From assembly GCA_905221605.1 (NCBI GenBank), contig CAJNDS010000379.1, positions 12,501-76,500 on the forward strand: 64,000 bases of DNA. Direction: 5' to 3'. The stretch's first letter is position 1, and each line of letters starts with the position of its first letter. Positions 1 to 10,023 of the stretch are shown here, in pieces. Position numbers and translations under genes: made by a program. Source of the stretch: Symbiodinium natans (taxonomy: Eukaryota; Sar; Dinophyceae; Suessiales; Symbiodiniaceae). The notes under the pieces were generated by a model. The model made no database searches, had not been told where the DNA came from, and saw only the letters and a list, made by a program, of their open reading frames with translations.

Positions 1-166
1 TGATGGCTGAGCAACGCTCTTTGGCGGGTCACTCCGGATGCAAAGTGCATGCAACCAGCATCTGTTCACAGTATTTCTCAAGTGCGAGGCTTGCGTGGTA
101 GATTTTCGACGGGTCGTCGCTTGAGAACCGTATTCCCCATATAAGCGCATGTTGCAAGGCCCCTTG

Positions 167-382
167 CTACAGAAAGCGCCTTTTTAGCAACTTGGTGTAT
201 CTTGCAATATTCAAGGGCTTTCGTTTGATGGGCCTAGGGTCGCCAGGGAGCGTCTTGCATGTAACTACGTCACCATGTGTCTGTGTGGGTCTCACGCTAA
301 AGCTAGAATAGATCTTGGAAGCCCTGTGCTGTAATTTTACCTTCGCATGGGCCCCCTGCAAGCGGAACCGGCTGAACTGCAT
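167..382 (-). CDS. Possible 71-residue ORF or exon, unrecognised
   Basis: An open frame from ATG to stop begins just inside a heptamer run and covers unique sequence. It is rich in basic residues, with KRKPLNIARYTKLLKRRFL at the C-terminus. No domain is recognised and no clear splice sites were found. It could be a chance frame. Confidence 0.25.
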   Translation of the reverse strand: MQFSRFRLQGAHAKVKLQHRASKIYSSFSVRPTQTHGDVVTCKTLPGDPRPIKRKPLNIARYTKLLKRRFL

Positions 383-505
383 ACAAACCTAAACCCAACA
401 ACCTAAACCCCTAAACCCCTAAACTCTAAACCCCAAACCCTAAACCCTAAACCCTGAATCCTAAACCCAAAGCCCTAAACCCTAAACCCTGAACCCTAAA
501 CAACG

Positions 506-631
506 TCAGACACACCAGAAAAAAAACAGCTTCCAGAACGGTCTCGGACACTCCATCGAAAGGATCGAGAATGGGGCAGAAGCATTCGCAGTGGCATTGC
601 TCGAGTTCGTGGAGTTCGTGGAGTTCCTTGG
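506..631 (-). CDS. Candidate exon, Cys-rich then hydrophobic
   Basis: A minus-strand acceptor CCCAG| is followed by an open frame reading KELHELHELEQCHCECF and then a hydrophobic stretch (VLEAVFFLVCL). The plus strand of the same spacer is also open, so the strand is uncertain and was chosen to agree with neighbouring exons. The 3' end is not defined. Confidence 0.3.
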   Translation of the reverse strand, partial: PRNSTNSTNSSNATANASAPFSILSMECPRPFWKLFFFWCV

Positions 632-1011
632 CTGGGTTTCGGGTTTAGGGTTTAGGGTTTCGGGTTTCGGGTTTAGGCTTCATGGGAGTTCGGGTTTAGA
701 ACTCAGGGTCTAGTATATACCGGTCCGTCACCCGCGCAATATGGCAAATGGGAGGGTCCAGGGTTTACAGTAGGGTTCAGAGTTGAGGTTTGAAGGTTTA
801 GGGTTTAGGGTTTAGGGTTTAAGGTGTAGGGTTTGGGTTTGAAGCTTAGGGTGCTTGGGTTTACTTGAAGGTGCGCCTTTGAGCTGTACATGAGGTTCAG
901 GCTAAACAAGAAAATGGAGACCTGAACCCTAGACCCTAATCCGAGAGACCGTTGAGCCCTAAACCCTAAACGTTGAACCCTAAACCCCAAAGCCGAACCC
1001 GAAACCCTCTA

Positions 1012-1146
1012 AGAATAGTTACATGGTCCCTTAGTATGGGCCCTTAAACGGGTGCCCCTTTTCCACCCCTTATATACCCTGCACGAATTAAGGGCCCATA
1101 CACAGAACCCTTTGAAGGACGTAATAGACCATATTAAGGGCCCATG
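1012..1146. repeat. Degenerate foldback sequence
   Basis: TATGGGCCCTTAA near 1036 is complementary to TTAAGGGCCCATA near 1090 and again near 1133. The spacer can fold on itself. It resembles the better-preserved foldback elements at 9.04 and 41.28 kb only in general design (TA-rich arms, GGCCC core). Confidence 0.4.
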
Positions 1147-1240
1147 AAACTGCCCTGAGAAACCCCCAACCCGAAGTCCTAAGCCCGAAACCCTCCGACA
1201 CCCTAAACCCTAAACCCCTTAACCCCTTAACCCCTTAACC

Positions 1241-1322
1241 CAAAGTTCTCAAAGAAGGCGTTGGCCGCGGAGAGGATGGCGGCCGATGAGTTCAGGACCA
1301 CACCAGGGAAGACGGTGTAGGG
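1241..1322 (-). CDS. Candidate exon, hydrophobic segment
   Basis: Acceptor CGCCCAG| is followed in phase 0 by YTVFPGVVLNSSAAILSAA and then FFENF. Third codon positions are nearly all G or C, as in the best exons of this window. The segment could be membrane-associated. Host protein unknown. The plus strand is also open but reads as a less natural protein. Confidence 0.5.
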
Positions 1323-1462
1323 CTGGGCGGCACAACGTGTAGTGGGACCTAGTAGCCCTAAACCCTAAGCCCAAAACCCTAAATAAACCCCTTCTCACAA
1401 AGCTTGGCGAATAGAAGGTTTAGGGTTTGGGGTTTAGGGTAGGGCTCGAGAGCTTTGTACTT

Positions 1463-1528
1463 TCATGCCAGGTTTCTGTCTGTGATCCTGAGCCTTTCAA
1501 AAAAGGGTGTCTCCAGGTCTTCCGTGGC
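1463..1528 (-). CDS. Candidate terminal exon with stop codon
   Basis: Acceptor CCTCTTCAG| opens a 21-codon frame (ATEDLETPFFERLRITDRNLA) ended by TGA at 1463-1465. The length from the acceptor is an exact multiple of three. The exon lies between a TTTAGGG run on the left and a CCCTAAA run on the right (plus strand). Confidence 0.5.
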   Translation of the reverse strand, partial: ATEDLETPFFERLRITDRNLA

Positions 1529-2225
1529 CTGAAGAGGTGCCCTAAACCCTAAACCCTAACCCCCCCCCAAGCCCTAAACCCGAAACCCTAAAGGGGCTCA
1601 TCCACCCATGGTTCTGTCTGAGAGAGGATTCTCGTGCGTGGCTCACACCCTCAGAATTCAAGGCTGAGGCTAGGGATTGCGGAACCCAACTCTGGCATTT
1701 GACCTTACTTAAAGTCCCGTTTGGGAACCTAAACCCTAAACCCTAAACCCTAAACCCTAAACCCTAAACCCTAAACCCTAAACCCTAAACCCTAAACCCG
1801 AAACCCTAAACCCAGAATCCTAATGGGATCCATCCTCGAAGCCTTGTGAGCTCTGCGGCCCACACCGACTACGGGTCAGGACGTAGGCTGTAAGGGTTTA
1901 GGGTTTAGGGTTCAGGTTTTAGGGTTTAGGGTTGTAGGGTTCATGGTTTCGGGTTTACGAATGAGAGCCAAACCTTTGTTCTCTGAAGTTATGACTTTAA
2001 AAGCCTCCCTAATGATACGGGAGTCTTTGCCCTAAACCCTAAACCCTAAACCCTAAACCCTAAACCCTAAACCTTAAACCCTAAACTCTAAACAGACAAA
2101 GGGCTTGGACTCTTGACGGTTCCCTGTCAAGCTGGGGCCCCGTGCCAGCGACAAGATCTTGTAATTCCTCGTGCGCAACAAAGAAGTTTACGGCTAGGCT
2201 GCTCAGTAACCTGGGCTTAAAAAGG

Positions 2226-2310
2226 GTGCCCCTTTTTGCTTAAAGGGGTTTATAAGGGAACCTAAACCCCCCCAAAAAAGGGATTAAGGGTACTACTGGG
2301 CACCCTAGAT
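2226..2310 (+). repeat. Dispersed short repeat, GT...AG family copy
   Basis: The copy begins GTGCCCCTTTTTGCTTAAAG, continues through AAGGGAACC and ends GGTACTACTGGGCACCCTAG. Related copies lie near 5.92, 6.26, 9.22, 14.19, 33.43, 39.74 and 50.94 kb. Shared blocks are CCCTTTTTGG, TTTAAAGGGGCT and AAGGGAACC, with an end in AG. It could be a very short non-autonomous element or an introner-like sequence. Confidence 0.5.
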
Positions 2311-2988
2311 GGGGTTTAGGCTTTAGGGCTTAAGGTTTCTAAAGCCTTAGCAGCCCTGCAGACTGACAAAACCCTGTGAGACCCAAACAGCTGACATGGA
2401 TACGAGAACCTTGAAAACACACAGACCTAGATCCGCAAATGAACCTCGAAAAGGTGTGAAAAAGGACGCAAACGGATGCCTCACCATGATGGACTAGGAC
2501 GGAGCGCGGAAAAGATCATGAGGAGACTTCTAGCTATACTTGAACGCCTACTGATCTAAGCATGAACGTGAGGCTTTCTAAATGTGCAGGTCTCTGTAGT
2601 TAAAGTGATCCCAGCACACTAACCGTACCTGCAAATAGATACCCATGGTTAGCCAGCCTCGTTGGCTCAGTGCCGCTTGCAAAATAAACCCTGCACACAC
2701 ACACACACACCGCACCCGAATCAAGTAGCCTTTGCTACTCCTGGGCAACCCTTACCGGGGATCTACGCTTTGGTTCCTCCTCCCGGCACCCTGCAGACGA
2801 TACATGCTCCAAAATATGGAGCCTTCTTGGCATCCATCCCAACACAGAAGGCACTGGGGACATTTGATCAGCCCCACATGGGGGCTTTGACCCGCTTTTG
2901 GGGTTGAGGGTTTAGGGTCTAGGGATTTAAGGTTTAGGGGGTTTAGGGTTTAGGGGGTTTAGGGTTAGGGGTTTAGGGGGTTTAGGGT

Positions 2989-3115
2989 TCAGGGACCCTG
3001 CGGAAGATGCTTGCGACCCAGCATCACCACGAAGAAGTCTCCAAGCGAAGCAGCAAGCCGTCGCCAACCGCCGCCGAATGAAGAGGGCAAGATCTGTTGG
3101 TCGTCGGTGAGATAT
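2989..3115 (-). CDS. Candidate terminal exon, 41 codons plus stop
   Basis: Acceptor GTGCCCTGCAG| is followed, after one base, by the open frame YLTDDQQILPSSFGGGWRR, then GDFFVVMLGRKH and TGA at 2989-2991. The GC content at third codon positions is high. The plus strand has an alternative reading with a GTGAG donor, but the minus reading is longer and reads as a natural protein. Family unknown. Confidence 0.5.
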
Positions 3116-3560
3116 CTGCAGGGCACAAGAGTTCGGGTTTATGGCACCCTAAACCCTAAACCCTAAACCCTAAACCCTAAACCCTAAACCCTAAACCCTA
3201 AACCCTAAAACCTAAACCGCTTAGGGTTGCAAGAGGGCTCAAGTTAAGGGATGTCAGGATGCAGGTAGGTGACCCAAGGTTCCCTAATACTCCCACTACC
3301 CTGCAAGGCCCTGTGCTTCCCTGAGGTTCTAGGTAGGTACCCTCCATGAACCCTCCCTAAACCCTAAACCCTAAACCCTAAACCCTAAACCCTAAACCCT
3401 AAACCCTAAACCCTAAACCCTAAACCCTAAACCCTAAACCCTCCCTTAAGGACCCCATAAGCACAAGAGATCTCAAGGCCGAAACTGAACTCGACACAAA
3501 GAAAGCCCTAAACAGAAAACCCGCGACTCTACAACCTAAACCTATAGAATTTGGGTCCCC

Positions 3561-3614
3561 CTTATACTAACAGTCCTTAAAAGGGTCCCTATTAAGGACT
3601 GTTAGTGTATTAAG
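3561..3614. repeat. Short perfect-arm foldback
   Basis: The arm CTAACAGTCCTTA at 3566-3579 is complementary to TAAGGACTGTTAG at about 3592-3605, around a short centre. It is flanked by TTAAGGG-like bases and resembles a miniature foldback element. Confidence 0.5.
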
Positions 3615-3989
3615 GGCGAAATCCCAATACAGAACCCCAACGCCCCCAAAAGCCGAAACCCATACGGCCTAGGATTGAGGTCTTGGGGTCTTGGCATCAG
3701 CCCTCCCTTATGGGTTGGCCCGCAAAGCCCCTGGTTTGGGTTTGGGGTTTGGGGTTCAGGGTTCAGGGTTTAGGGGTTTGGGGTTCACCGCCCGAGTCCA
3801 CTTTCTTACAACTCTCAGTCGGAGCCTTCTAGGAACCCGGAACCCGAAACCCTAAACCCTAAACCCTAAACCCTAAACCGTGTATAAATCCCTTCAGAGG
3901 GGTGTAGGGTTGAGGGGTTGGCATATACGCGCTTGCTGCCCCAAACTCCGAACCCTAAACCCAACAATACGGTGCAGAGGGCTTAGGGT

Positions 3990-4211
3990 TTAGGGTTTGC
4001 TTAAGACCCCCCCAAAAAAAGCAAAAACATATTCTTCCTGATATATGCATGGATCATTATCTTCTGTTTTCCTGGGGTTCTTAAGCAAACAGTAGTTGTT
4101 GCAAGATGCAAAGTGAGATCCATAGTTGGAGCTACTGGAGTTACTGGCGGGTTCGGCAAGTTTGTATTCAAGCACAGAATCTGGTGAGACGGCGCGCACT
4201 TGGGTTGTCTT
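3990..4211 (-). CDS. Candidate exon, Ser/Asn-rich, unrecognised
   Basis: Acceptor GGGGCAG| opens about 60 codons: KTTQVRAVSPDSVLEYKLAE, then a Ser/Asn stretch and FASCNNYCLLKNPRK. The frame stays open into the next heptamer run, where it stops, so the real donor probably lies earlier (candidates near 4030-4040). Domain unknown. Confidence 0.5.
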   Translation of the reverse strand, partial: KTTQVRAVSPDSVLEYKLAEPASNSSSSNYGSHFASCNNYCLLKNPRKTEDNDPCIYQEEYVFAFFGGVLSKP

Positions 4212-4474
4212 CTGCCCCAAAACCCTACACCCTAAACCCTGAACCCTAAGCCCTAAACCCGAAACGAACAGCTCCAGCTCTGCAGCAGACAGCCCGAAGG
4301 TCCAAGTAAGTGTCCGCTAGGGTGGTTCGCGGCCCTCGAGCTCGGAACCCCAAGCCCCGAAACCCCGAGCATTGCGCCCTAAACCCTGACATTCGGGTGT
4401 AGGGTTTCGGGCAGCCCGTACTTGGGCCTCAAGCGCGTGTTTGAAATCGCAGAGTTTCGGGTTCCAATTTGAAC

Positions 4475-4606
4475 CTGACCATTTTTCCAGCCTGAACTTA
4501 TAGAAGGGATTTTGACGGGGCACTCGGGGCAAATTATTATTGTTTTGGCTCCTGTATGAGACCCTACCCAGGAGGATGGCGCGCATGCTAAGACGGTGTT
4601 GCGGGG
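4475..4606 (-). CDS. Candidate 44-codon exon with CPECP motif
   Basis: It is bounded by acceptor CGCTTGCAG| and donor CAG|GTTCAA, with exactly 132 nt and phase 0 at both ends. It reads PRNTVLACAPSSWVGSHTG and then KTIIICPECPVKIP. The CxxC pair might bind metal (inference). Neighbouring exons on the same strand are at 4682-4756 and 3990-4211. Confidence 0.5.
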
Positions 4607-4681
4607 CTGCAAGCGATTCTTCTACGGGCCAGGCATGAGCCCCTAAACCCTTAACCCTAAACCCTAAACCCTAATCATTTC

Positions 4682-4756
4682 CCCTCCTCTGCCAAGCAGA
4701 AGCCGAGCCGCATGTTGAACTCCTCAACACCCGGGGCCACCGACTGGATGCCATTC
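4682..4756 (-). CDS. Candidate exon with strong coding bias
   Basis: Acceptor TTCCATCAG| is followed by G and then the frame NGIQSVAPGVEEFNMRLGF, then CLAEE. Almost every third position is G or C, which supports the minus strand. The donor is not a clear GT and might be GA or GG near 4682. Family unknown. Confidence 0.6.
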
Positions 4757-4768
4757 CTGATGGAACCC

Positions 4769-4931
4769 TAAACCCTAAACCCTAAACCCTAAGCCCTAAG
4801 CCCTAAGCCCTTAAGCCCTGAGCCCTAAGCCCTGAAGCCCTGAGCCCTGAGCCCTAAGCCCCTAAGCCCTGAGCCCTAAGCCCGAAGCCCTGAGCCCTAA
4901 GCCCTAGCCCTAAGCCCGAAGCCCTGAGCCC
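4769..4931. repeat. Degenerate heptamer array (CCCTAAG/CCCTGAG)
   Basis: About 20 units drift from CCCTAAA to CCCTAAG, CCCTGAG and CCCGAAG. This looks like an old array decaying by C-to-T/A-to-G changes, next to intact CCCTAAA units at its left end. Confidence 0.85.
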
Positions 4932-5033
4932 GAAACCGAATTGAGGGAGTTTGCTCCCCAAGTTGGAGAAAAAGGGCTTCGGTGAAGGCTTGCGATGCTG
5001 GGTGGCCTAAAACCTAAACCCTAAACCCTAAAC

Positions 5034-5110
5034 CCGACTCTTTCTGAGGCCTTGTCACCCAAGACCTCGAGAAACCAGACGCTAGACCCTGTAGAGCCCC
5101 ACACCCATTT
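5034..5110 (-). CDS. Candidate exon ending in a telomere-repeat donor
   Basis: Acceptor AAGTTTCAG| is followed by KWVWGSTGSSVWFLEVLGD and KASERV. The open frame ends at G|GTTTAGGG, so the first intron bases are the heptamer repeat. Confidence 0.45.
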
Positions 5111-5754
5111 CTGAAACTTTTTAGGGTTTAGGGTTTAGGGTTTAGGGTTTAGGGTAAACCTTCATCCTTCTCCTTAACCCTAAGCCCTAAACCTAAACCT
5201 TCTATCCTGGGCCCTGGCCCCTAAACCCTAAAACCGCAGTAAACTTCAAGCCCCAAGCCCTGAACCCAAACCCTCCCTAGGCTGCAGGCCATACGGGTGT
5301 AGGGTTTAGGGTTTGGGGCTTTGGAGTTTGGGGCTTCAGGGCATTTAGGTTTTTGGGGAGTTGGGGGATTTGAGGGGTTTCCACACAATAAGGGCCCATC
5401 GATACATTCGTGAAAGGGTATCTAGTGCGTCTGGGAAGGCACCTGGGAGGGAACCCTCAACCTTAAACCCTGAACCCTAGAACCCTAGAACCCTAAACTC
5501 CAAACCCTCACCCCCAAACCCTAAACCCTAAACCCTAAATCCCAAACCCTAAACATTAGGGTTTAGGGTTTGGCTTTAGGTTTCTGCGTTTGGGGCTTCA
5601 GGGTCCAGGCTTGACGGCTCCTGCATATACTGCTTATACTGGTTGTCAGGATTTGGGATTTTTAGCATTTAGGGTTTAGGGTTTAGGGTTTAGGATTTGG
5701 GATTTAGCATTTAGGGTTGAGGAATTCGGGTTTATGGTTGAGAGTTGCAGCTAC

Positions 5755-5815
5755 CCGACACAGGGGAGCCCGGCTCTGTTCCTCAAACTCTACACTCTCG
5801 AGCCCCAAGAAGAAC
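5755..5815 (-). CDS. Candidate 20-codon exon with GT donor
   Basis: Acceptor TTGTTCCCAG| and donor CGG|GTAGCTGC bound one base plus 20 codons (FFLGLESVEFEEQSRAPLCR). Both splice sites are good. Flanking introns are telomere-like repeat. Confidence 0.55.
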
Positions 5816-6040
5816 CTGGGAACAACACCGGGTTTAGGGTTTAGGGTTTAGGGTTTAGGGTTTAGGGTTTAGGGTTTAGGGTTTACCCAAGAGTAACCTA
5901 GAAAGTTAACAGGGCGCCCTTTTGGGTTTTCAAGGGGCTTTTTGAAGGGAACCGAAGCCCTTAAACGAAGGGAGTCAGGGCCCTCTGAATCCTAGCCCTA
6001 AACCCTAAACCCTAAACCCTAAAGCCTAAAGCCTAAAGCC

Positions 6041-6163
6041 CTAAGCCCCAGAAGCCAAAAAACCAACAGCAAGGAAAATCCGAGCCCGGCGCTTCAGGCC
6101 GTTCACGAACAACTCGCCGTTGTCTTGGCTTCCATTGGCATGCTCCCGCACCCGTGCAAGGTA
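6041..6163 (-). CDS. Candidate terminal exon, 40 codons plus TAG
   Basis: Acceptor ACCCTAG| is followed in phase 0 by YLARVREHANGSQDNGELF, then NGLKRRARIFLAV and TAG at 6041-6043. The sequence reads as a natural amphipathic protein with high third-position GC. A GT lies after LAV, so it could be internal and not terminal. Family unknown. Confidence 0.6.
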   Translation of the reverse strand, partial: YLARVREHANGSQDNGELFVNGLKRRARIFLAVGFLASGA

Positions 6164-6434
6164 CTAGGGTTCAAAGTTGCCCCTTTTTGCGTGCTAAAGG
6201 GCTTGGTGGTGGCGCAGTAACCCTAAACCCGAAACCCTAAACCCTAAACCCTAAACCCCTTTCTTGGGTTGGTTACTCTATGAGGGGAACCCTGAACCCA
6301 AAGAACGGGGGTACAGGGTACCACTGGGCTACCAAGAAGGTGGGTGAAGACTTTATGGGCCGTGCCAGCCTTTCCTCCATCAAAGCTTGGGTGGAGGATT
6401 TAGGGTTTAGGGTTTAGGGTTTAGAGTGACCGAC

Positions 6435-6484
6435 CATTTCCATGTCAACGAAGATGCCGGCCCGAATCGCTGCCCTCATATGCT
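6435..6484 (-). CDS. Candidate small exon
   Basis: Acceptor GGTTTCAG| and donor ATG|GTCGG bound 50 nt encoding HMRAAIRAGIFVDMEM. The composition is protein-like and the third positions GC-rich. Neighbours are unresolved. Confidence 0.5.
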
Positions 6485-6887
6485 CTGAAACCTATACCCT
6501 GAATCCTAAAACACCCTGCGACCTTAAACGCTGAACCTTGTACCCCTCCTACTCCTGAGCCATGATGGGCTTATAGCCACAAGTATCCGGCTCCTAGACC
6601 CGCAGCCCTCATCCCTAACCCCCTGAACCCTGGCCGTTAACCCTAAACCCTAAACCCTAAACCCTAAAACCCTAAACTCTAACCCCTCAAGCCCAGGCTC
6701 AGTTCCCTCAGTAAGGAGACCCTGTTTCTGTTTCCTGAAGCCTTTAAAGAAGGAAACCCTTACGCCATCAAGATTAAGGGTTTAAACCCTAAACCCTAAA
6801 CCCTAAAACCCTAAAACCCTAAAACCCTAAACCCTAAACCCTAAACCCAAACCCGGAACCCCAAACTCTAAGCCCTACACGTGAGAC

Positions 6888-6960
6888 CAGCCCAGCAGCC
6901 TGCCACTTTGTCGATGTTGGAAACCATCATCGTCAATGCGCCAGACATGGAGATGCAATC
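6888..6960 (-). CDS. Candidate 24-codon exon
   Basis: Acceptor CACATTAG| and donor GCTG|GTCTCAC bound DCISMSGALTMMVSNIDKVA plus GCWA. Start phase 0 and end phase 1. The plus strand is open to a stop as well, but the minus reading is the more natural protein. Confidence 0.45.
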
Positions 6961-7493
6961 CTAATGTGCGCAAGGGCCGGGTTTTATTAGGATTTAGGAG
7001 TTTCGGGTTTAGGGGTTCGAGGGTTTTGGGTTTTGAGGGTTGCGGGTGTCGAGGTTTAAGGGTTTTGGGGGTTTAGGAGTTTAGGGTTGTTGGGGTTTAT
7101 AAGGCTTAGGGTTCTCGAGTGTTCGGCTGGGGGAAGGGGTGGGTTTAGGTTGGCTAGGGTACCTCATTGGGGTCCTCATTATCAGGAGATCTTACTATTT
7201 GGGGGGTCTATTTTAGAGTCCCCAATTTTCGGAAACCCCCCAGATGTTCCGCGCACACCAGCGCGCGGGTCGATGTGCCGGTGTGCTCAGCTTTCGAGCC
7301 TGCCCCAACCCACAGCCGAGTTTTCAGCATTGATGGGTTTAGGTTTTATAGGGTTTAGGTTTTATAGGGTTTAGGGTGATAGCGTTTAGGGTTTGGGCTT
7401 GAAAAGCCTTTGTGCTTCAAGAAGTTCTTCGAAGAAATCGCACTGAGCCCTAAACCCTAAACCCTAAACCCTGAACCCTAAACCCTGAAGGGC

Positions 7494-7577
7494 CTACAGG
7501 TCAATCTGCAGCCGGGCAGCGAACGGGTCAGGGCACTTCTCCGTGGCTTCGCAGTTGTACGACGGATGCGCCTTGCC
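7494..7577 (-). CDS. Terminal exon of a Cys-rich protein
   Basis: Acceptor ATGGCCCAG| is followed in phase 0 by GKAHPSYNCEATEKCPDPF, AARLQIDL and TAG at 7494-7496, exactly 28 codons with stop. Phase and Cys content fit exons 8050-8171 and 10024-10093. Together the three encode about 92 residues with Cys spacing typical of extracellular disulfide-bonded domains (inference). Both introns between them are telomere-like repeat. Confidence 0.65.
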   Translation of the reverse strand, partial: GKAHPSYNCEATEKCPDPFAARLQIDL

Positions 7578-7662
7578 CTGGGCCATTTTTCTTGCTAGGG
7601 GGTTTGTGGGGTTCCGGGCTTGTGAGTAGGAGTAAGGGCTGTAGGATGCATGTCGCATCCGC

Positions 7663-7798
7663 ATCCCTAAACCCTAAACCCTAAACCCTAAACCCTAAAC
7701 CCTAAACCCTAAACCCTAAACCCTAAACCCTAAACCCTAAACCCTAAACCCTAAACCCTAAACCCTAAACCCTAAACCCTAACCCTAAACCCTAAACC
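7663..7798 (-). repeat. About 19-unit TTTAGGG array within an intron
   Basis: Nearly perfect CCCTAAA (plus strand), reading TTTAGGG in the sense of the flanking minus-strand exons at 8050-8171 and 7494-7577. Confidence 0.95.
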
Positions 7799-8049
7799 TT
7801 AAAACGTAAACCCTAAACAAACCCCAGAATGAACCTGAACAAGAACCCTTGGCTAACATCTTCCGGAGGCAACAACAAAGCAACTCCAGGGGCTTGTCCT
7901 CTTCATGACCGGGGAAGGGTTTAAGGTTTACCTAAACCCCCAAAGTACGTAACACATGGCACTTTTGATGGGTTTTGGCCTCTGTTTGGGGGCTTCACGG
8001 GGTCCACCCTAAACCCTAAACCCTAAACCCAAAACCCTAAACCCTAAAC

Positions 8050-8171
8050 CCGTGGTGTTTTCAGCCCACAGATTGCATTCCCAGTCGCAAACATGTCCCA
8101 TGTCTGGCATTGGATATCCGGCCCGGCGCTGCAGGCATCGTAGTAAATTTTGCCAGGGGGGCCTGCGCCAC
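8050..8171 (-). CDS. Internal exon of the Cys-rich protein
   Basis: Acceptor CATCCACAG| is followed by two bases that complete the codon left by exon 10024-10093, then GGAGPPGKIYYDACSAGPD, IQCQTWDMF and NAICGLKTP. The frame reaches CGG|GTTTAGGG in phase 0, matching exon 7494-7577. Cys residues are regularly spaced. The donor is the first unit of a heptamer array. Confidence 0.65.
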
Positions 8172-8821
8172 CTGTGGATGTAGGGGGTTTAGGGTTTTAG
8201 TGCTTAGGGCTTATGGCTTTGCGTGTGGGTAGTTCTTTGAATTAGGCTCCCTTTTGGGGGGTCCTTGTGATAAAGGTGCCATACTATACAGGGGGGCAGA
8301 AAGGGGTCCCAAGATCGAGAACCACCCATGTAACAACACTGTAAACGCCGATGTTCTGTTCTGGAACTATTCAGAGCTATGCGCGGAGCTCTTTTTGCAT
8401 CTGGCTCCGATTGCCAGACTTATCACGGTTTATGTTGCCCGCTGCTTATTCCGCTTTACATGCTTGCCGAAACCCTAAACCCTGCAGCCTACACCCTACA
8501 CCCTAAGAAACAACAAGCCTAAACCCTAAACCCTAAACCCTAAACCCTAAACCCCAAACCTTCTTGTGACCTCTACGCCATGCCCTCGAAATGGCCATGC
8601 GAACCTACCCCTGAGTCACCATTTGATGACTTGGATTTAGGGTTTAGGGTTTAGGGTTTACAGTTTAGGGTTTCGGAGTTTAGGGTTTGAGGATGTAGGT
8701 TGCGGATTTAAAAACCACTGATGAATGCATTCTAAGGTCGTTGAAAACTTCTTCTGCGAGCAATCCGTCACCGATTTTTCGTGGCCCCAGTGAAATCGGT
8801 TGTGTGCGCCGGGGTAAAGCC

Positions 8822-8969
8822 CCCTAAACCCTAAACCCTAAACCCTAAACCCTAAACCCTAAACCCTAAACCCTAAACCCTAAACCCTAAACCCTAAACC
8901 CTAAACCCTAAACCCTAAACCCTAAACCCTAAACCCTAAACCCTAAACCCTAAACCCTAAACCCTAAAC
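8822..8969 (-). repeat. Longest heptamer array, about 21 perfect units
   Basis: Uninterrupted CCCTAAA (plus strand) over 148 bp, in sense orientation TTTAGGG inside the intron between exons 10024-10093 and 8050-8171. The low divergence suggests recent expansion or gene conversion. Confidence 0.97.
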
Positions 8970-9040
8970 GTAACGGCTTTGGCATGGAGCCTACTCTATG
9001 GGCCGGCGCCAAAAGCAAGCAATTCCTGGCCAACGCCCCT

Positions 9041-9186
9041 ACTTGAAGGTTCATGGGACTTGCTAACCAATTATAACTGTACTTATAACCTTACCTATAA
9101 TACCCCTATAAGGCCCTTTAGGGGTATTATAAGTAGGGTTATAAGTACAGTTATAATTGGTTAGCAAGTCCCATGAACCTTCAAGT
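9041..9186. mobile_element. MITE-like foldback element, copy A
   Basis: A near-perfect inverted repeat of 146 bp. The left arm starts ACTTGAAGGTTCATGGGACT and the right arm is its complement, with TA-rich arms and a GGCC-containing centre. There is no coding capacity. Copy B at 41282-41432 shares both arms almost exactly, so this is a mobile family. The palindrome extends one or two bases on each side, which hides any target duplication. Confidence 0.85.
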
Positions 9187-9217
9187 AGTGTACCACGCAA
9201 ATGTCGCTTGCTGCTGT

Positions 9218-9346
9218 GCCCTTTTTGGTTTAAAGGGGCTGATCAGCTTTCCTCACCATGCAGGCAAAGCATTCCCTACCATGTAAGCGGAGCTCGGGAA
9301 CCGAAGCTTTTTGGGAATAAGGGCCTCCTCTGGGTCCTAGTCCCTC
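9218..9346 (+). repeat. Dispersed GT...AG family copy with an inner insert
   Basis: It starts GTGCCCTTTTTGGTTTAAAG and ends GAATAAGGGCCTCCTCTGGG then TCCTAG. The block between GGGGCT and GGGAACC is about 45 bp longer than in the 14.19 and 39.74 kb copies. Confidence 0.6.
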
Positions 9347-9927
9347 TAGACCTTGAACCCATTTTTGTTCAGAAGTCTTGAGCCTGTAAGCTAGGATACC
9401 CAGCACCGAGGTGAAACGAAAGGCAGCCGTTTCTGTTGAATGGCAGATGTCGTTGAAAGCACCCTAAAACCCAAATCCTGAACCCGAAGCCTTAGACCTG
9501 CAACAAAAGGGATTTCTGTGGGCGTCCTTGTTTGAACAACTCCCTCAAAAAGGGTATTCCTTGGGCTTCTACGTACAGGGGTTCAGGGCCCAGGGGACCG
9601 GCTTTTGGGGGGGCTTCAGGCTTAGGTACCCATGCATACTTGGTAGAATGCCAGCTTCCCCTAGAGGAGCTACTTTAAGAGCCCTCCCACCCAACTCCCG
9701 AGTCCCAACCACCCTAACACCCCAACACCCTAAACTCTGGGCAGGTGCATGGAATTTTGGTGGGATGTCAATCACTGCATCTGCTACACGCACCGACTTC
9801 TGAGGGTGCCACGCGAAAATAGCAAGGACCTTTGGGCCTTTTTGCGTTGAGGGCTTCAGGGCTTGAAGGCGTTTAGGGTTTAGTGTTAGGGTTTAGGGTT
9901 TAGGGTTTGGGGTTTAGGGTTTGGGGT

Positions 9928-10004
9928 TTAGGGTTAGGGTTTAGGGTTTAGGGTTTAGGGTTTAGGGTTTAGGGTTTAGGGTTTAGGGTTTAGGGTTTAG
10001 GGCT
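9928..10004 (+). repeat. TTTAGGG array, about 11 units
   Basis: Clean TTTAGGG on the plus strand (CCCTAAA in the sense of the neighbouring minus-strand exon at 10024-10093), within a longer degenerate stretch from 9868. Confidence 0.95.
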
Positions 10005-10023
10005 TTAGGGGGTTTGAAGTGAC

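Noticed and set aside
2662-2907. 81-codon plus-strand ORF
   Set aside because: It begins in an AC microsatellite and is Pro/Gly-rich. No splice or codon evidence supports it.
6081-6162. Plus-strand exon reading KENPSPALQAVHEQLAVVLA with a GT donor
   Set aside because: The minus strand over the same bases gives a longer, more natural frame with acceptor and stop. Short GC-rich spacers are often open on both strands, so strand was chosen by neighbours.
8695-9800. Further minus-strand open spacers (8695-8823, 9359-9432, 9674-9799)
   Set aside because: They have splice-like ends, but weak third-position bias, and their phases do not fit the 10024/8050/7494 chain that spans them.
9746-9849. Plus-strand coding segment CMEFWWDVNHCICYTH
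   Set aside because: It has a good acceptor and a stop, but its Cys/Trp/His excess is typical of the antisense of a coding or open segment. The minus strand is open too, and all phase-supported exons nearby are minus.
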